From the NCBI GenBank assembly GCA_021234155.1, contig JAJEKV010000001.1:25531189-25595188 (forward strand): a stretch of DNA of 64,000 nt, in the 5' to 3' direction. The DNA is from Isoetes taiwanensis (lineage: Eukaryota; Streptophyta; Lycopodiopsida; Isoetales; Isoetaceae). Below, in pieces: positions 33,721 to 46,447 of the stretch. The notes below the pieces were generated by a model, which saw only the letters and a list, made by a program, of their open reading frames with translations, did no database searches and was not told the origin of the DNA. How positions within the stretch are numbered: position 1 is the stretch's first letter; each line of letters opens with the position of its first letter. The translations under genes were made by a program, and so were the position numbers.

Positions 33721-34181
33721 CATGTTCTATATATAAACCTGTGTGTCGTAAATTGTTTACACATCCATCTTAAAACGTGTGGTTTTTTGTCATAAGTCTT
33801 TTTAAAATTCCAGAACATTGTTTCAATAAAGCATCCAACTTAAATAAAATGTTAAGATTTTGAGATCCTGCAGTATATGGCAGTGATGGATTCACAATTA
33901 AACAATAAGCAAATTTATCAAGAGCATAAAGAGACAGATTTATCAAAGCAAGATTCGACAGCCAAAAATGGCCGCTGCCAAATTTGGCTCAGCAAAAGCA
34001 CCTGCCAGATTACTGTTCCGCACAGGTCAATTGCGGCCGCCTCTTTTTCACTAGTATACAGTGATAAATTAGAAGGCTACATGCATGCATGTGATCGTTG
34101 CACAACAAGTTCTAATGTACAATATATACAACAAATAATAAGATATGATATGAATTATCATCATCCCCCTTCCATATCATA

Positions 34182-34900
34182 TTATGTACAGGACAACGAT
34201 TTCTTCAACTGCACTAACTTTTTTTCTGAGAAAGCTTGGTGTTCTATGCTAACATATTTCAACTGTATAAGATTTCTGTTCACAAGATCCTTGATATAAT
34301 GCATATGAATTTTGATATGCTTAGAACTCTCATGCAAGACCGAATTTTTGCACATAGCGATGCAACTAGAGTTATCAGAATTAAGAACAAGGGGATGATC
34401 CATGGCTATGCCAAGTTCTTCTAATAGCTTTTTGCACCAAACCATTCCTTGTGCAGATAAAGTAGCAGCTGCATATTCGACTTCTGTTGTAGACAAGGCA
34501 ACAGAAGTTTGCTTCTTGCATTTCCATGAGATATGTGCTCTAGCAAGCATCATTATAAACTTTAATGTTGACTTTCTGCAATCTAAATCACCTGCCCAGT
34601 CAGAATCACAAAATGTTTTTAGTTCAAGGTCCTTTGAACAAAACAATATACATGCTTTGTTCTCTGTAAATATCTAACAATCCGCTCAACTGCTACCTAA
34701 TAATCTCTACCTGGATTGCTGTTTTATCTGGGAAGCATATTAACAGCAAATGCCATATCTGGCCTTGTGCAATTTGCCAAGTATATCAAGCAACCTACCA
34801 GTTCTCTGTATGGAACGCATTCCATTTCTTTTATCGGTTCCTTTGTTTTCAAAGATAACTCCCCTGATATCTTCTGAAGTGGAGTATCCAATGAAGATGA
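34182..34900 (-). mobile_element. Copia-type pol relic (end of RT and RNase H)
   Basis: On the minus strand, about 34740-34880 encodes, across shifted frames, the end of the reverse transcriptase region (ECVPYRELVGCLIYLANCT, then RPDMAFAVN). The frame 34646-34182 encodes RNase H signatures: FCDSDWAGDLDCRKST, then KKQTSVALSTTEVEYAAA, then the LVLNSDNSSCIAM block with the catalytic Asp. Stops and frameshifts separate the parts and neither gag, integrase nor LTRs are seen nearby, so this is a truncated Ty1/Copia copy. Confidence 0.85.
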
Positions 34901-34959
34901 TGGGCGGACGGGCGATTGAGAATGAGCGCCTATTTTCTTGAAATTTTGTCCTCAATTTC

Positions 34960-35682
34960 CCTCTTCTTGGTGTGAAAGTGCTCTAAACTCCTCTGGTTGA
35001 TCTAACTTCAGAGCTAACTCTGCTGCCCTTATAGAGGGGCATCATTTTTTTTGTCTCTTGAGAATTGTTACTTCATATGGAAACAGAAATTTTTTCACAA
35101 TTATCACGGAAAAAACAAGATTTACCAGTGGCTTTCTGAACGGCTCTACTACTGAACTTTGACATTTATTAATAAACCAACAAGTTTTTCCAGACAATCT
35201 CTTTACTCCTGAATACACCTTCGTTCCTAGTACGGTTGAATTCGAGGTTGAAATCACCAATATCTGGTTATTGTGGGATCAAGTTGTGTTGCCCCTTCAG
35301 GCATTTTTCGAGTTCACTGTGAATGGGCAGAATTCAAAATTTTTGTTGAAGTGTATTCTCAACAGGTTACAGCTCAATTTGAAGGGAATTCACCTTAGTT
35401 GTCTCTGAATTGATAGTTTCTGTTAGGTTGGGTATGATCGGATACAATTGTGATGGCTTTCGGACCTCTGTTGATTAAATTAGAGTCTAATTAGTGGCAT
35501 TCTTCTCCCCTGTTCTTCTTTTTCCTCCTTTCCTGCTTCATTGGAACTTTTTGAATTTTGCATGCGCGTTTGTTGTCTTCTCCTGAATTTTCCTTTATGG
35601 ATTAATTGCCCCTTAAACCCTAAACATTGGAAGATACTATCTTCTTTGGGAATTTTGTAATTTACTCCAAGAAAAGAGCATC
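34960..35682. other. Likely 5' region of the LINE copy; no gene
   Basis: No protein is recognised. Sequence from about 35400 is pyrimidine-rich and leads into the LINE ORF1, so part may be its 5' untranslated region. Confidence 0.35.
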
Positions 35683-37998
35683 ATGGATCCCATTTCTCAC
35701 AAAGTTCCTTGCTGGGATAATCTTTCTGTTGATCCAAACTATCGTGGCCTTTCGCATCCAATCAATCCTGCTACACAGAGGCCATTCCCTTATGGCATTT
35801 TCCGAAATCATCACAAAATTCATTCTGACGCTGCTTTGGATGAGAGACTCAAGCAGATAAAGCCTCTTCACCTCCATCAATGCAAACTGAATATCTACAA
35901 TGGTATTTCCTTAAATCTTCCTATTGTGCATTCTAAAATTGAGGCTTTATCTCAGTCTGCTGTTATTATCAAGCTTCAAAAATGTGATCTAAAATTGGAT
36001 AAACTTTGGGCTTTTCTTCTTAATTCGCACAAAGGAATTATCATCCACTCTATTTACTGGCTTAATTTTTCTTATATTATACTTGAATTTGGGAATCCGA
36101 AATCAGCCAATTTCTTTTTGAATTATGGTCCTCTAACTTTTGAGACTTCTCAGCTCACTTTCTTTAAATGGCATCCCAAACTTGACAATGAGCAAATGAA
36201 CAATCTTTGTATTGCTTCTACATCCTTATTTGGACTGAATCCTATATACTGGGATGAAGAATGCTTCAAGCTTCTCTTCAACTCTATTGGCATGTATATC
36301 TCTACTGAATACTCTCTCTCAAGGCCTCCAAGATCTTTTGTGCATTTGGGTCTCTCTAAGGATATCCCTCTATCCATTCCTTTCATAGATGCCTTTGGTT
36401 CAAAATCTTCTTTAAACCTCAAATAGTCTGCCTTCTCAATGTAAAAAATGTCTTCATAGGCACTTTTGGTATTCTAATTGTAGATCAAACTGTAGTACAG
36501 ATGTTGCAGATGTTCATTATGAAGATAAAACTTTTGCTGAGAGTCAGATATTGGACAAAGCTCCTACTAAACTGCTTCTCTAAAAAAGGCAATCAGATCG
36601 AACTTATGTTAAGGAAAGGATTAATGAGGATATTAACGCCAGAAGTGAGGGTCAATTCTCCAAACTGCGTGAAGGTGACAGATTTAAATGGACAAGAGTT
36701 AATGGGGAGTTTTAAGAGAATTCAAAGGCAGAAAACAGTTAGAGAGCAAAAAAGGGACAAGGAACTGATGGATGATCAGGGTGATTACAATGCTCTGAAA
36801 AATAAAGGAGCTATTGTTATCGGGGAACCCAAGCTTATAGTAAAGGGTAAAGCTCCAGATAAACTAGGTTCTGCTACAGAAAATCTAAGTCTAACGTTGA
36901 ATAACATTATAAGGAGGCTAAGCAAAAGGATAAAGGTCAATGCTCCTATACTCTGTTAGACTTTCCTATCAAAAATATCAGTAAGAGTGGGTCATTAAAT
37001 ATGAAAATTCAAGACAAAGCAAAGCAACCTTTGATTAGTAAGTATCAAGCCAAAAAACTGAAGAATCTTCTGTTTAGATGTTCTCAAATTATAATCTTCA
37101 GCAACAGATTCTCAGCAAAAGGTTCCAGCTTCTAAAAGCTCTAAAGATTTATCTAATGGTGGAATGGATTGTCAACCTGTTAAGGAACTTGAAGCAGCAG
37201 ATCTTCAGCAACCTGTGCAATGCTCTAATTCATATCAGGTATTATCTAATCTTAATGGTGAGATGGATGTTGGTTTAGATAAGAGCACACCATGTGATCT
37301 ATCTCATATTATAGTCCCTCTTATAGTCCCTACCATCCAAAAAAGTCAGTCAGATACTTCTCCCAACGACTTCAGTCTCTTTGCCTTCTCTAATTGACTT
37401 AGATTCTCCTATGGTGAAATGTTCCACATATTCTTTCAAGATTTCAAACAAGTTTGCAGATCAGATGGCCTCTCTGCAAGAAGGTGTCAATCAGCTTTTG
37501 CAAAGGCAGTAAGATGGTGAATCTGCATTGGAAATTACCTTGACTCAAGTGCATGACATTGACTTTGTAGCTAAGACTCCAGAGAATAGAGTAAGTGATA
37601 TATTTACATCTAAAAGAAAGAAGCTTCAAGAAAAAGATGATAGCAGGCAAGTTACTGTTTCTTCCATGATTAATTCCTAAAGTAATAGAATGTTTCAATT
37701 TTCTCCTGCGGGATTTTCGGATTCAAGTGATAGTGAGGGATATGGGAGCGATAAAGAAAATTGGGACAAGGAGGAATATCTTATGGGGAGCCCTCATGTT
37801 GAGTCTAAGACCTACCAAAATAATCTAAAAAAGAGTGTTAAAAAAACATAATAATAGCATTGATAAAGGCCTCATCTTCTCGGACTTTGATAAAACTCCT
37901 GCTCAAAATACAAGAAGTAAAAAAAAAAAATAAAAATAAAAAGAAGTCTACAAGAGCCAAAAAGTAGTTTGTCCTTCTTCTAAAATTTCTTTGCTGTT
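35683..37998 (+). mobile_element. LINE (L1-type) ORF1 region, decayed
   Basis: The frame 35683-36426 encodes 247 residues with the DUF4283-like pattern of plant L1 ORF1 proteins: LDKLWAFLLNSHKG, then FSYIILEFGNPKSANFFLN, then LTFFKWHPKLDNEQMNN, then the P-rich AEGY-like end. After its stop, coding-like sequence continues in shifted frames to about 37900 with charged, low-complexity stretches. It lies immediately upstream of an endonuclease start in the same orientation, the normal ORF1-ORF2 order. Confidence 0.65.
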
Positions 37999-38001
37999 TC
38001 T

Positions 38002-38154
38002 ATGAAGATTCTCACTTGGAATGTAAGAGGAATTAATGGTCCTCTAAAAAGGGGACGTGCTATAGCTCAGGTTAGGCTGTATAATGATGATATTATCCTT
38101 CTTCAAGAGTTGAAGCTGCCTACCTTTGAGTGTGGACAAGCTCAAAGTTGGTAA
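38002..38154 (+). mobile_element. LINE ORF2, start of the endonuclease, truncated
   Basis: Fifty codons begin MKILTWNVRGINGPLKRGRA and continue to DIILLQELKL. WNVRGIN and the LLQE glutamate are the first two conserved blocks of the APE-type endonuclease of L1 elements. The frame stops at 38152-38154, where sequence matching a minus-strand lipase relic begins. This abrupt end marks a deletion or insertion junction. Confidence 0.8.
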
Positions 38155-38159
38155 AAGTT

Positions 38160-39770
38160 TGTGAGAAATATATGAAATGAAATATATTAATGAAGGAAGC
38201 CTAGCCTGATGGTTCAAGCAAGGATGATTCCAAAAAGTCCCATTCAATCTTTTCAATACTTTTGCAACATGACCAGGATAGTGGCATGCAAAAATACGGG
38301 GGGCAATGTCTCGGTGCATCACAGCTGACTTGATGTGATCCCATGGCAAACCCATTTTTCTTAATAGCTGACCACCTCCACACATGATACAAGGAGAACC
38401 AAAAGTAACTACAGGCAACAAAATGTGTGATGCTACTATTCCTCGCAGTTGTAACATAAGAGAAAGCAACATCCCTGGGCTTCCATCCAGCGTATAGCCT
38501 GTGAATTGAATACATCCTTTCTCACCATGTGCATGCAAGTGCTCCAGAACAACAGGCAGAATCTGCACATACAGCACTTTTGTAGCTTGATAAATTCCGC
38601 AGTGTACTCTAACACCTAAACTGGATTCTTGTAACACATTGAAATACATGAGCTATACTGTACTAGTTATGGTTGAAATACATTACCTCAAATTGTGTTG
38701 GTTCAAACAGAAGATTGGCTTGCCAGGAAGCCAGTGAGTCAGAGCCCTAACTCAAAATTACGAGCAAGCTGAGAAACTGTGTCATGTTCCATTCAGAGAA
38801 ATTGCACATAAAAAATGTACCTGTATTATAAAGTAACGAGTCTTATTTTGCTTGTCATCACAACAAAACCATTCACATGGACATGTATCCAAAGCCTGCA
38901 AGTCCATTCCAACTGCCCGTTTGGTACCGTCCTCAGCAGCTACCATAGCTGTGATAGGAGATGATGCAATGAAGGACACAACATCTGATTCTGATTTAGA
39001 ACCACATCCTTCACGAAATGATCCTTCACTAAATGATTCTTCACTGCTGTCCACATAAACTACCCCATTAGCATTGGTACCCCCAGGGAAAAGGTGCCTG
39101 GTTTGAGAGTATAGATATGATGCCGCGGATGCTGCCAAAGAATAAGCAGATGCTGGATTGATAAAATTCCTTTAATGCATCTCACTTTCATCACTCTCTA
39201 AACCTCTCCTTGCTTATGCTCATTAAGTGATGATGTATCTTTTGCAAGTGCTTCGGCTTTTTGTTGTATTGATGAAGTAACAAATTTTAAATGATATAGT
39301 TCTTGAGTCTGCAGCAGTATTCATCCCAATAACATAGGGTACATGATAGTTAAAATGTGCAACGATAAAGCAAGTTTTAATGCAACCAAAGGCTATAAAA
39401 AGTACCTTAATACTCTGTATTGTATAAGCAAGTTTGGAAAGATGTGCCAATCTATCTTAAGCTCAGAAAGTGGAACTTGGAACAAAAACTCAGTAAAAGT
39501 TTCTTTAGTATGGTGCACCTGAACATGTGAAACTTTCGAGGCAGATGATGGATCGCCCTCTGCATCTGCAACACAACATTCTCCACATTCCGATCCTGCA
39601 TCTGAAGAAAATAATGGGGGTGATGATGCTGCTGCGCCCATGGGGCCGCGCTCACTGTCTGAAGCAGTTCCCGCCAGAGGAGTATGCATTTTCTCCTCAC
39701 ATTTCGCACACAGGTAGGAATCAGTACCATTTCTTTGGCCTGCAGAGCCTTTCCTAAATTTCCAAAATTG
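38160..39770 (-). pseudogene. Plastid lipase (PLIP/DALL-like, class 3) pseudogene
   Basis: Exon-like blocks on the minus strand follow the plant PLIP-type lipase order. About 39770-39406 encodes the Ser-rich N-terminus and FTEFLFQVPLSELK, then after a shift AHLSKLAYTIQSIK. 39308-39195 encodes HLKFVTSSIQQKAEAL. About 39160-38821 encodes SAYSLAASAASYLYSQT through CEWFCCDD. 38746-38687 encodes SDSLASWQANLLFEPTQFE. 38620 to about 38160 encodes VRVHCGIYQATKVLY, LLPVVTFGSPCIMCGG, VMHRDIAPRIFACHYPGH and NHPCLNHQ. These enzymes release fatty acids from chloroplast lipids. The nucleophile elbow GHSLGG is here GYTLDG, so the catalytic Ser is lost. Frameshifts, in-frame stops and loss of the C-terminus at the LINE junction confirm a pseudogene. 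Confidence 0.8.
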
Positions 39771-42635
39771 ACAACACAATCAGCTGATAAATAGTCTGAA
39801 CAATAATATTTCGCCACTTACCACTGCTAATAAGGTTTCCCTTCCAGCCAACATGGGGTTTTTGAATCAGCTCATCATATGGTGGCTCAGTTGCTAATGC
39901 CAAGGCCCCAAGGGTATCCATTATAAGGTTAACCCAAAGATGTTGGACAGCTGTAAGTGATGCCTTGCCTGCAATATACAATCAGCTGTTAGGATGAACA
40001 TACATATAAATTGCCTTTGTTAAAAGCTTTGTGTATACCTGTAAGGCAAGCAGAAGTAAAGTTTAGAACAAGAGCAACAAGATTAACTGTGAGTTGGAAC
40101 TGCACAAACTTTTGAATGTTTATATACACAGATCGATCCCACTTGGCAACTGTCACAATGGTCTGGAATTTATCATCCAATATAATAGAATAGGAATAGA
40201 ATAGAATATGAATTTATCGTCCACGGAGACCAACTGGCCTATTAGCATTCTCCTTTGCTATCTGTTGTGAATAAAATTAATAAAAAGCTTCAGGAAAATG
40301 CTAAATTACGTTAAAAGTAGAGCTCCATTAAGAAGACAAAGTAACCTAGACATTCAAGACTATAATAAGGGACGCAAACAGATAGACAATTTTTCCCAGT
40401 ATTGGCAGTCTTTACAAATACAGAACATAAGGACTTAGAAACTTGAGTTCATTACCTCTGTCCCAGCTATACCCATTGCCAAGCAACATCTGATTCATGC
40501 AAAGCAAGTGCATCATTTGTCCCATCACCTGCCACAGCAACAACTTCTTGCATTGTACGAAGCTGTTTTACCAGTATGTGCTTATCTGTAGGATGAGACC
40601 TAGCCATCACCTGAAAATTGTATGAGTCAACTATGAGACAGAAAATTCTGTAAAAGCTCTCAATTTAGTACGTGCATCTTACCTGTAAGTTAGGAATGAG
40701 TTCTCTCATCTCCTCTTCGTTCAGCTGCCTAACTGCAGAACCCTCAATTACCTCACCATCTGTCAAAATGCCACATTCTCGTGCAATTGCCTTTGCTGTG
40801 TTCACATTGTCGCCAGTCACCATGGGAACTTTGATGCCAGCCGACTGGCAAAGCTTTATATCTTCCTTCACACCTGGGCAAACCAGATATTTGATTCCTA
40901 CAACTACCAAACAAGTGATCCATCTTGGGGGATAGGGCCTTCCTTTGAAGGTTCATTCTCCAAATCTTTTATGATTAAGCACAATGTCCTAAGAGCCTCA
41001 TCAGCAAAAGATGTGATTACTTCATGGAGTTCCTCCCTTTTTTCATAATCTATCTCAACAGCTTGACCATTACAATCTATGTATTTGCTGCACATGCCTA
41101 GCACTATCTCAGAAGCACCTTTCGAATGAGCTCTTACAGTGCCATCAAAACCACAACCGCCATTATTTTTTTGGATGAGTTAAAAGGTTCACATTTTATA
41201 ATCTTAGACTTTGAGCGTATGTTCTTAAAGTTTCCTTCTAATGTTAATCCATATCCTAACACTGCTGTCTCTGTAGGGGTCCCAAGTAGATCAACTTTTC
41301 CATCAAATCCTTCAGCCACATCCCCACTTGTGTTCTAGAAAATCCCTTCGAGAAGCAAATCTAGGAGGCAGTCTGGAAGGCTTGATTTCTTGCCAACATC
41401 TTCTTGTAGACTGCCACAAGCCATGCTTTCTTTCTTTTTTTAATTGAAGGCCTGTACAAGCCATGCTTTCACAATAGTCATTTGATTTGTAGTTAGAGTA
41501 CCGGTCTTATCACTGCAGATACAGATTGCAGATCCCATGGTCTCACAAGCAGCAAGATGTCTAATAAGTGCTTTGTCATCCATCATCTTATTCGTTGCAT
41601 ATGCAAGTGTAAGAGTTACTGCTAGAGGAAGGCCCTCAGGGACAACTACAACAACAATAGTTACTGCAATAGCAAAGAAGTCAACAATCCGTTTGACATC
41701 CTCGCCGGAGCAGTCTTTGAGGTCATCTTTTTCAAGAACAAATCTGATCATGAGAACAATAAAAGTCGCAACTGCAAATACTACACCGATTTATCCAATG
41801 AGTATCAATTGCCACGCCATTTAATTTTACTTGCAAAGGTATTTCATCGTTGTCTCCCTCACCTAGTACTGCCATCAACTGGGCCCATTCAGTGTTCATA
41901 CCAACACCTGTAACTATGGCTGTCCCATCTTGAACTTTTGTCCCTGATAAAAGAAAAGGATATTTTTCATCGACACATTTAGGTTCACTTTCACCAGACA
42001 TACTGGATTCATCGATGACCAGTGAGCAACCATTAATGTACAGCCTATCAGCAGGAACTTGGTCTCCAATTGATAAATGTACAATGTCACCAACAACAAG
42101 ATCGAAGACGGACAGTTTTTGTCTCTTGCCATTCCTTGTCACCTGTACAAAAAGCTTCTTTTTCTCTTTATCTAATGCGCGGAACTGCAAGGACTGCTGA
42201 TAATCACTGGCAGCATTCACGAAGACCACAAGCAAAATGTCAAAGATTATCCCTGCTCCATCAAACCATCCTTCATTTAAGCCCTCAGTGGCTATGCCTA
42301 TAACCAATGACACCAGAGCACAAACTCATAAAATAACTAAGGTTAGGTCCTGCATAGCCTCCCAAACAAAAACGAATAACCTCTTGGCAGGTTTCTCTGT
42401 GTAAGTATTGGACCCAAACACTGTCTTTCTGTTTATAATGTCAGGTCGTCACCCTTAATGCCAGACTCTAGAGAGACTTTCAATTTGTCAGCAATCCCTT
42501 TTACTCCCTCATTCACCTTTAAAAACTTTGGTCCATTACTGTCGGACACAGCACTCAATGACTGTCCACAAATATAAAAACCACATTGTTTTGCTTTAAG
42601 CTCCTCTTCGGCACCTGGAGGTGCGAGTTCAACAG
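39771..42635 (-). pseudogene. ACA body: actuator, phosphorylation, nucleotide-binding and membrane exons
   Basis: From 5' to 3' on the minus strand: CGFYICGQSL (start of actuator region); VCALVSLVIGIATEG (first membrane segment, preceded by TGA); IGDQVPADRLYINGCS and SSMSGESEP (actuator TGES); VVVVVPEGLPLAVTLTLAYA (PEGL ion-binding helix); CICSDKTGTLTTNQMT (phosphorylated Asp); [56 protein letters not shown] (hinge, exon 40610-40456); SVYINIQKFVQFQLTVN (exon 40261-40039); and LTAVQHLWVNLIMDTLGALA (exon from 39968). All P-type ATPase motifs are recognisable, but several frame breaks and stops separate them. Confidence 0.85.
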
Positions 42636-42969
42636 CTATTAGAAGATAAACATCATGTAGAATTAGTACCTTCACCAACTAGTATGGATACGAGCCAGTT
42701 TAACACTGCAGATTTATTGACCGTTGTGATTACCATCAATAAATCAAAACACTGCTCTAAACACTTGGCCTGTCGTCCTCAACCTCCTTTTCTGTTTAAC
42801 ACAGAGCCCATCAGAACACAAATAGAGGATAGACTAATCTTTACTAATATAATAAAATTGTCCTTCACTAGATAAATGGCATCTCCTTGTATGATAAGGA
42901 AGCCACTTTCTGGCCTCTAAAGTGGATGTAACTTTGATAGTCTTTGCTACTTATACCATTTTCATTAGG

Positions 42970-45818
42970 TTTATCAGAAGATAAAATTTTGTACCAAATC
43001 ATTGATGTAAATAGACTTTGGAACTTCCAAAAAAAATTATCTGGTGTTCACAGCTCAGTTTCATTGGTGTTTGACTACAGTGTTACAAAGCTCAGTTCAT
43101 TGGTGTCTAGCTACAGTGTTCCAAGCTTTGATAGCTTGAATCGTCGCCATAAGAGTGACTTACAGGGATGCTTTTATTTTTTATTTCAATGCAATTTATA
43201 TAGAATGTTTGGCGAATGTAAGATTAATAAGATTAGTCTTAGTGGCGAATATGAATTTATGCATATTTTCTTATAGTTCTTTGATAAAATTATTTGTTGT
43301 TGAAAATTTATAATTTAAAAACATAGGTGAATACATCCTTTATATTGGTGTTAAAACACAATATAAAACATTTACAAATTTTGTGTTGCAAATAACCTTG
43401 TTCCTAACTTTGCTAGTGAGCACATATAACTTTAAAGCTCAAATTTCAAATAAAATTTTGTACCAAATCATTGATGTAAATAGACTTTGGAACTTCCAAA
43501 AGAAATTTTATCTGGTGTTCACAGCTCAGTTCCATTGGTATTTGACTACAGTGTTACAAAGCTCAGTTGATTGGTGTTTAGCTACAGTGTTCCAAGCTTT
43601 GATAGCTTGAATCGTAGCCATACAGAGTGACTTACAGGGATGCTTTTATTTTTTATTTCAATGCAATTTATATAGAACGTTTGGTGAATGTAAGAAGAAT
43701 AAGATTAGTCTTAGTGGCGAATATGAATTTACCCATATTTTCTTATAGTTCTTTGATAATATTATTTGTTGTTGAAAATTTATAATTTAAAAACATAGGT
43801 GAATACATCCTTTATATTGGCATTAAAACACAATATAAAACATTTACAAGTTTTGTGTTGTAAATAACCTTGTTCCTAACTTTGCTAGTGAGCACATATA
43901 ACTTTAAAGCTCAAGTTTCATCCATAATAAAATTTTGTCCCAAATCATTGATGTTTGGAACTTCCAAAAAAAAAATTTATCTGGTGTTCACAGCTCAGTT
44001 CCATTGGTGTTTGACTACAGTGTTACAAAGCTCAGTTCATTGGTGTTTAGCTACAATGTTCCAAGCTTTGATAGGTTGAATCGTAGCCATACAGAGTGAC
44101 TTATAGAGATGCTTTTATTTTTTATTTCAATGCAATTTATATAGAACGTTTGGCGAATGTAAGAAGAATAAGATTTGTCTTAGTGGCGAATATGAATTTA
44201 CCCATATTTTCTTATAGTTCTTTGATAATATTATTTGTTTTTGAAAATTTATAATTTAAAAACATAAGTGAATACATCCTTTATATTGACATTAAAACAC
44301 AATATAACGCATTTACAAGTTTTGTGTCGCAAATAACCTTGTTTCTAACTTTGCTAGTGAGCACATATATCTTTAAAGCTCAAATTTTATCCATAATAAA
44401 ATTTTGTACCAAATCATTGATGTAAATATACTTTGGAACTTCCAAAAAAAAAAAAATTATCTGGTGTTCACAGCTCAGTTCCATTGGTGTTTGACTACAG
44501 TGTTACAAAACTCAATTCATTGGTGTTTAGCTACAGTGTTCCAAGCTTTGATAGGTTGAATCGTAGCCATACAGAGTGACTTATGGGGATGCTTTTATTT
44601 TTTATTTCAATGCAATTTATATAGAACGTTTGGCGAATGTAAGAAGAATAAGATTAGTCTTAGTGGCGAATATGAATTTACCCATATTTTCTTATAGTTC
44701 TTTGATAATATTATTTGTTGTTGAAAATTTATAATTTAAAAACATAAGTGAATACATCCTTTATATTGGCATTAAAACACAATATGACACATTTACAAGT
44801 TTTGTGTCGCAAATAACCTTGTTCCTAACTTTGCTAGTGAGCACATATAACTTTAAAGCTCAAATTTCATCCATAATAAAATATTGTACCAAATCATTGA
44901 TGTAAATAGACTTTGGAATGGTGTTCACATCTCAGTTCCATTGGTGTTTGACTACAGTGTTACAAAGCTCAGTTCATTGGTGTTTAGCTACAGTGTTCCA
45001 AGCTTTGATAGCTTGAATCGTAGCCATACAGAGTGACTTACAGGGATGCTTTTATTTTTATTTCATTGCAATTTATATAGAACATTTGGCGAATGTAAGA
45101 AGAATAAGATTAGTCTTAGTGGCGAATATGAATTTACCCATATTTTCTTATAGTTCTTTGATAATATTATTTGTTGTTGAAAATTTATAATTTAAAAACA
45201 TAGGTGAATACATCCTTTATATTGGCATTAAAACACAATATAAAACATTTACAAGTTTTGTGTTGCAAATAACCTTGTTCCTAACTTTGCTAGTGAGCAC
45301 ATATAACTTTAAAGCTCAAATTTCATCCATAATAAAATTTTATACCAAATCATTGATGTAAATAGACTTTGGAACTTCCAAAAAAAAAAATTATCTGGTG
45401 TTCACAGCTTAGTTCCATTGGTGTTTGACTAAAGTGTTACAAAGCTCAGTTCATTGGCGTTTAGCTACAGTGTTCCAAGCTTTGATAGCTTGAATCGTAG
45501 CCATACAGAGTGACTTACAGGGATGCTTTTATTTTTTATTTCAATGCAATTTATATAGAACGTTTGGCGAATATAAGAAGAATAAGATTAGTCTCAGTGG
45601 CGAATATGAATTTACCCATATTTTCTTATAGTTCTTTGATAATATTATTTGTTGTTGAAAATTTATAATTTAAAAACATAGGTGAATACATCCTTTATAT
45701 TGGCATTAAAACACAATATAAAACATTTACAAGTTTTGTGTTGCAAATAACCTTGTTCCTAACTTTGCTAGTGAGCACATATAACTTTAAAGCTCAAATT
45801 TCATCCATAATAAAATAG
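42970..45818. repeat. Satellite-like tandem array, six ~470-bp units
   Basis: Starts of the shared text TTGTACCAAATCATTGATG fall near 42990, 43458, 43937, 44405, 44885 and 45340, giving units of about 450-480 bp. Each unit contains a duplicated sub-block (CATTGGTGTTTGACTACAG and CATTGGTGTTTAGCTACAG), then AATCGTAGCCATACAGAG, and ends with GAACGTTTGGCGAATG and AT-rich text. Units are very similar, so the array is fairly young. It sits in the large first intron of the Ca2+-ATPase pseudogene. Confidence 0.95.
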
Positions 45819-46146
45819 TAAAGTACAAATAATGAAGATCATGTATGTAGATGATGACCTTGAGTTCATTTCCAACCATTTGACAATTGCTTGATTATAC
45901 TGACGACTGCTATTGCATGAGATTAAGCTCTAAATAGATAATGCAGAGTCATATGGAAATAATAATGTTTCAAATTGTGGGGTTTAAACGACCCAATACA
46001 AAAGGAAGATAACAAGCTTGACAAATAAGAATATTTCAAATTGTGGGCTTTAAACAGCCCAATACAACAAAGAAGATAACAAGCTTGGCACTTTTACCAG
46101 GAAGACAACCTTTGTGCTTTGGTGCTTCGTTGCTTTGTGATTTTAA

Positions 46147-46447
46147 GTGATTCTAGACGAGGTGCACCCTGGACTACCACAGTCGTCGGATCTCTCAATC
46201 CTACGGCCCAGACTGTATGTTGGAGCCTCTGGACACCTCTCGTTTCGATTATGTTCAATTATGATTGGGGACGCCTATGATTTTAAGATGTCGAATACGA
46301 GTTTGCCTAAGGTTTTGATGGTATATAGAGCCTCTATACGGTTTCGCTTAAGCCTTTAGAATATGAAATACGGGGATTCGAACCTCTACCAAAATAACTC
46401 AATGTCCTAATAAGACTACTTTAACCAATCTAACCAGTGAGCTAATG
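46147..46447 (-). mobile_element. tRNA-derived SINE copy, minus orientation
   Basis: On the minus strand the copy starts with an A box (TAGCTCACTGGTTAGA) and a B box (GGTTCGAATCCCC) about 50 bp later, an RNA polymerase III promoter of tRNA type. The body then carries CAGTCTGGGCCGTAGGAT, GATCCGACGA and GTCCAGGGTGCACCTCG. The same body occurs in the plus orientation at 61.5-62.2 kb, so this is a mobile family. No tRNA acceptor stem is present, so it is not a tRNA gene. Confidence 0.75.

Noticed and set aside
38044-38160. C-terminal extension of the lipase frame past 38160
   Set aside because: That part is the antisense of the LINE endonuclease start, so the frame crosses a junction.
46147-46447. 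tRNA gene
   Set aside because: A and B boxes are present but no acceptor stem or anticodon loop; repeated bodies show a SINE.
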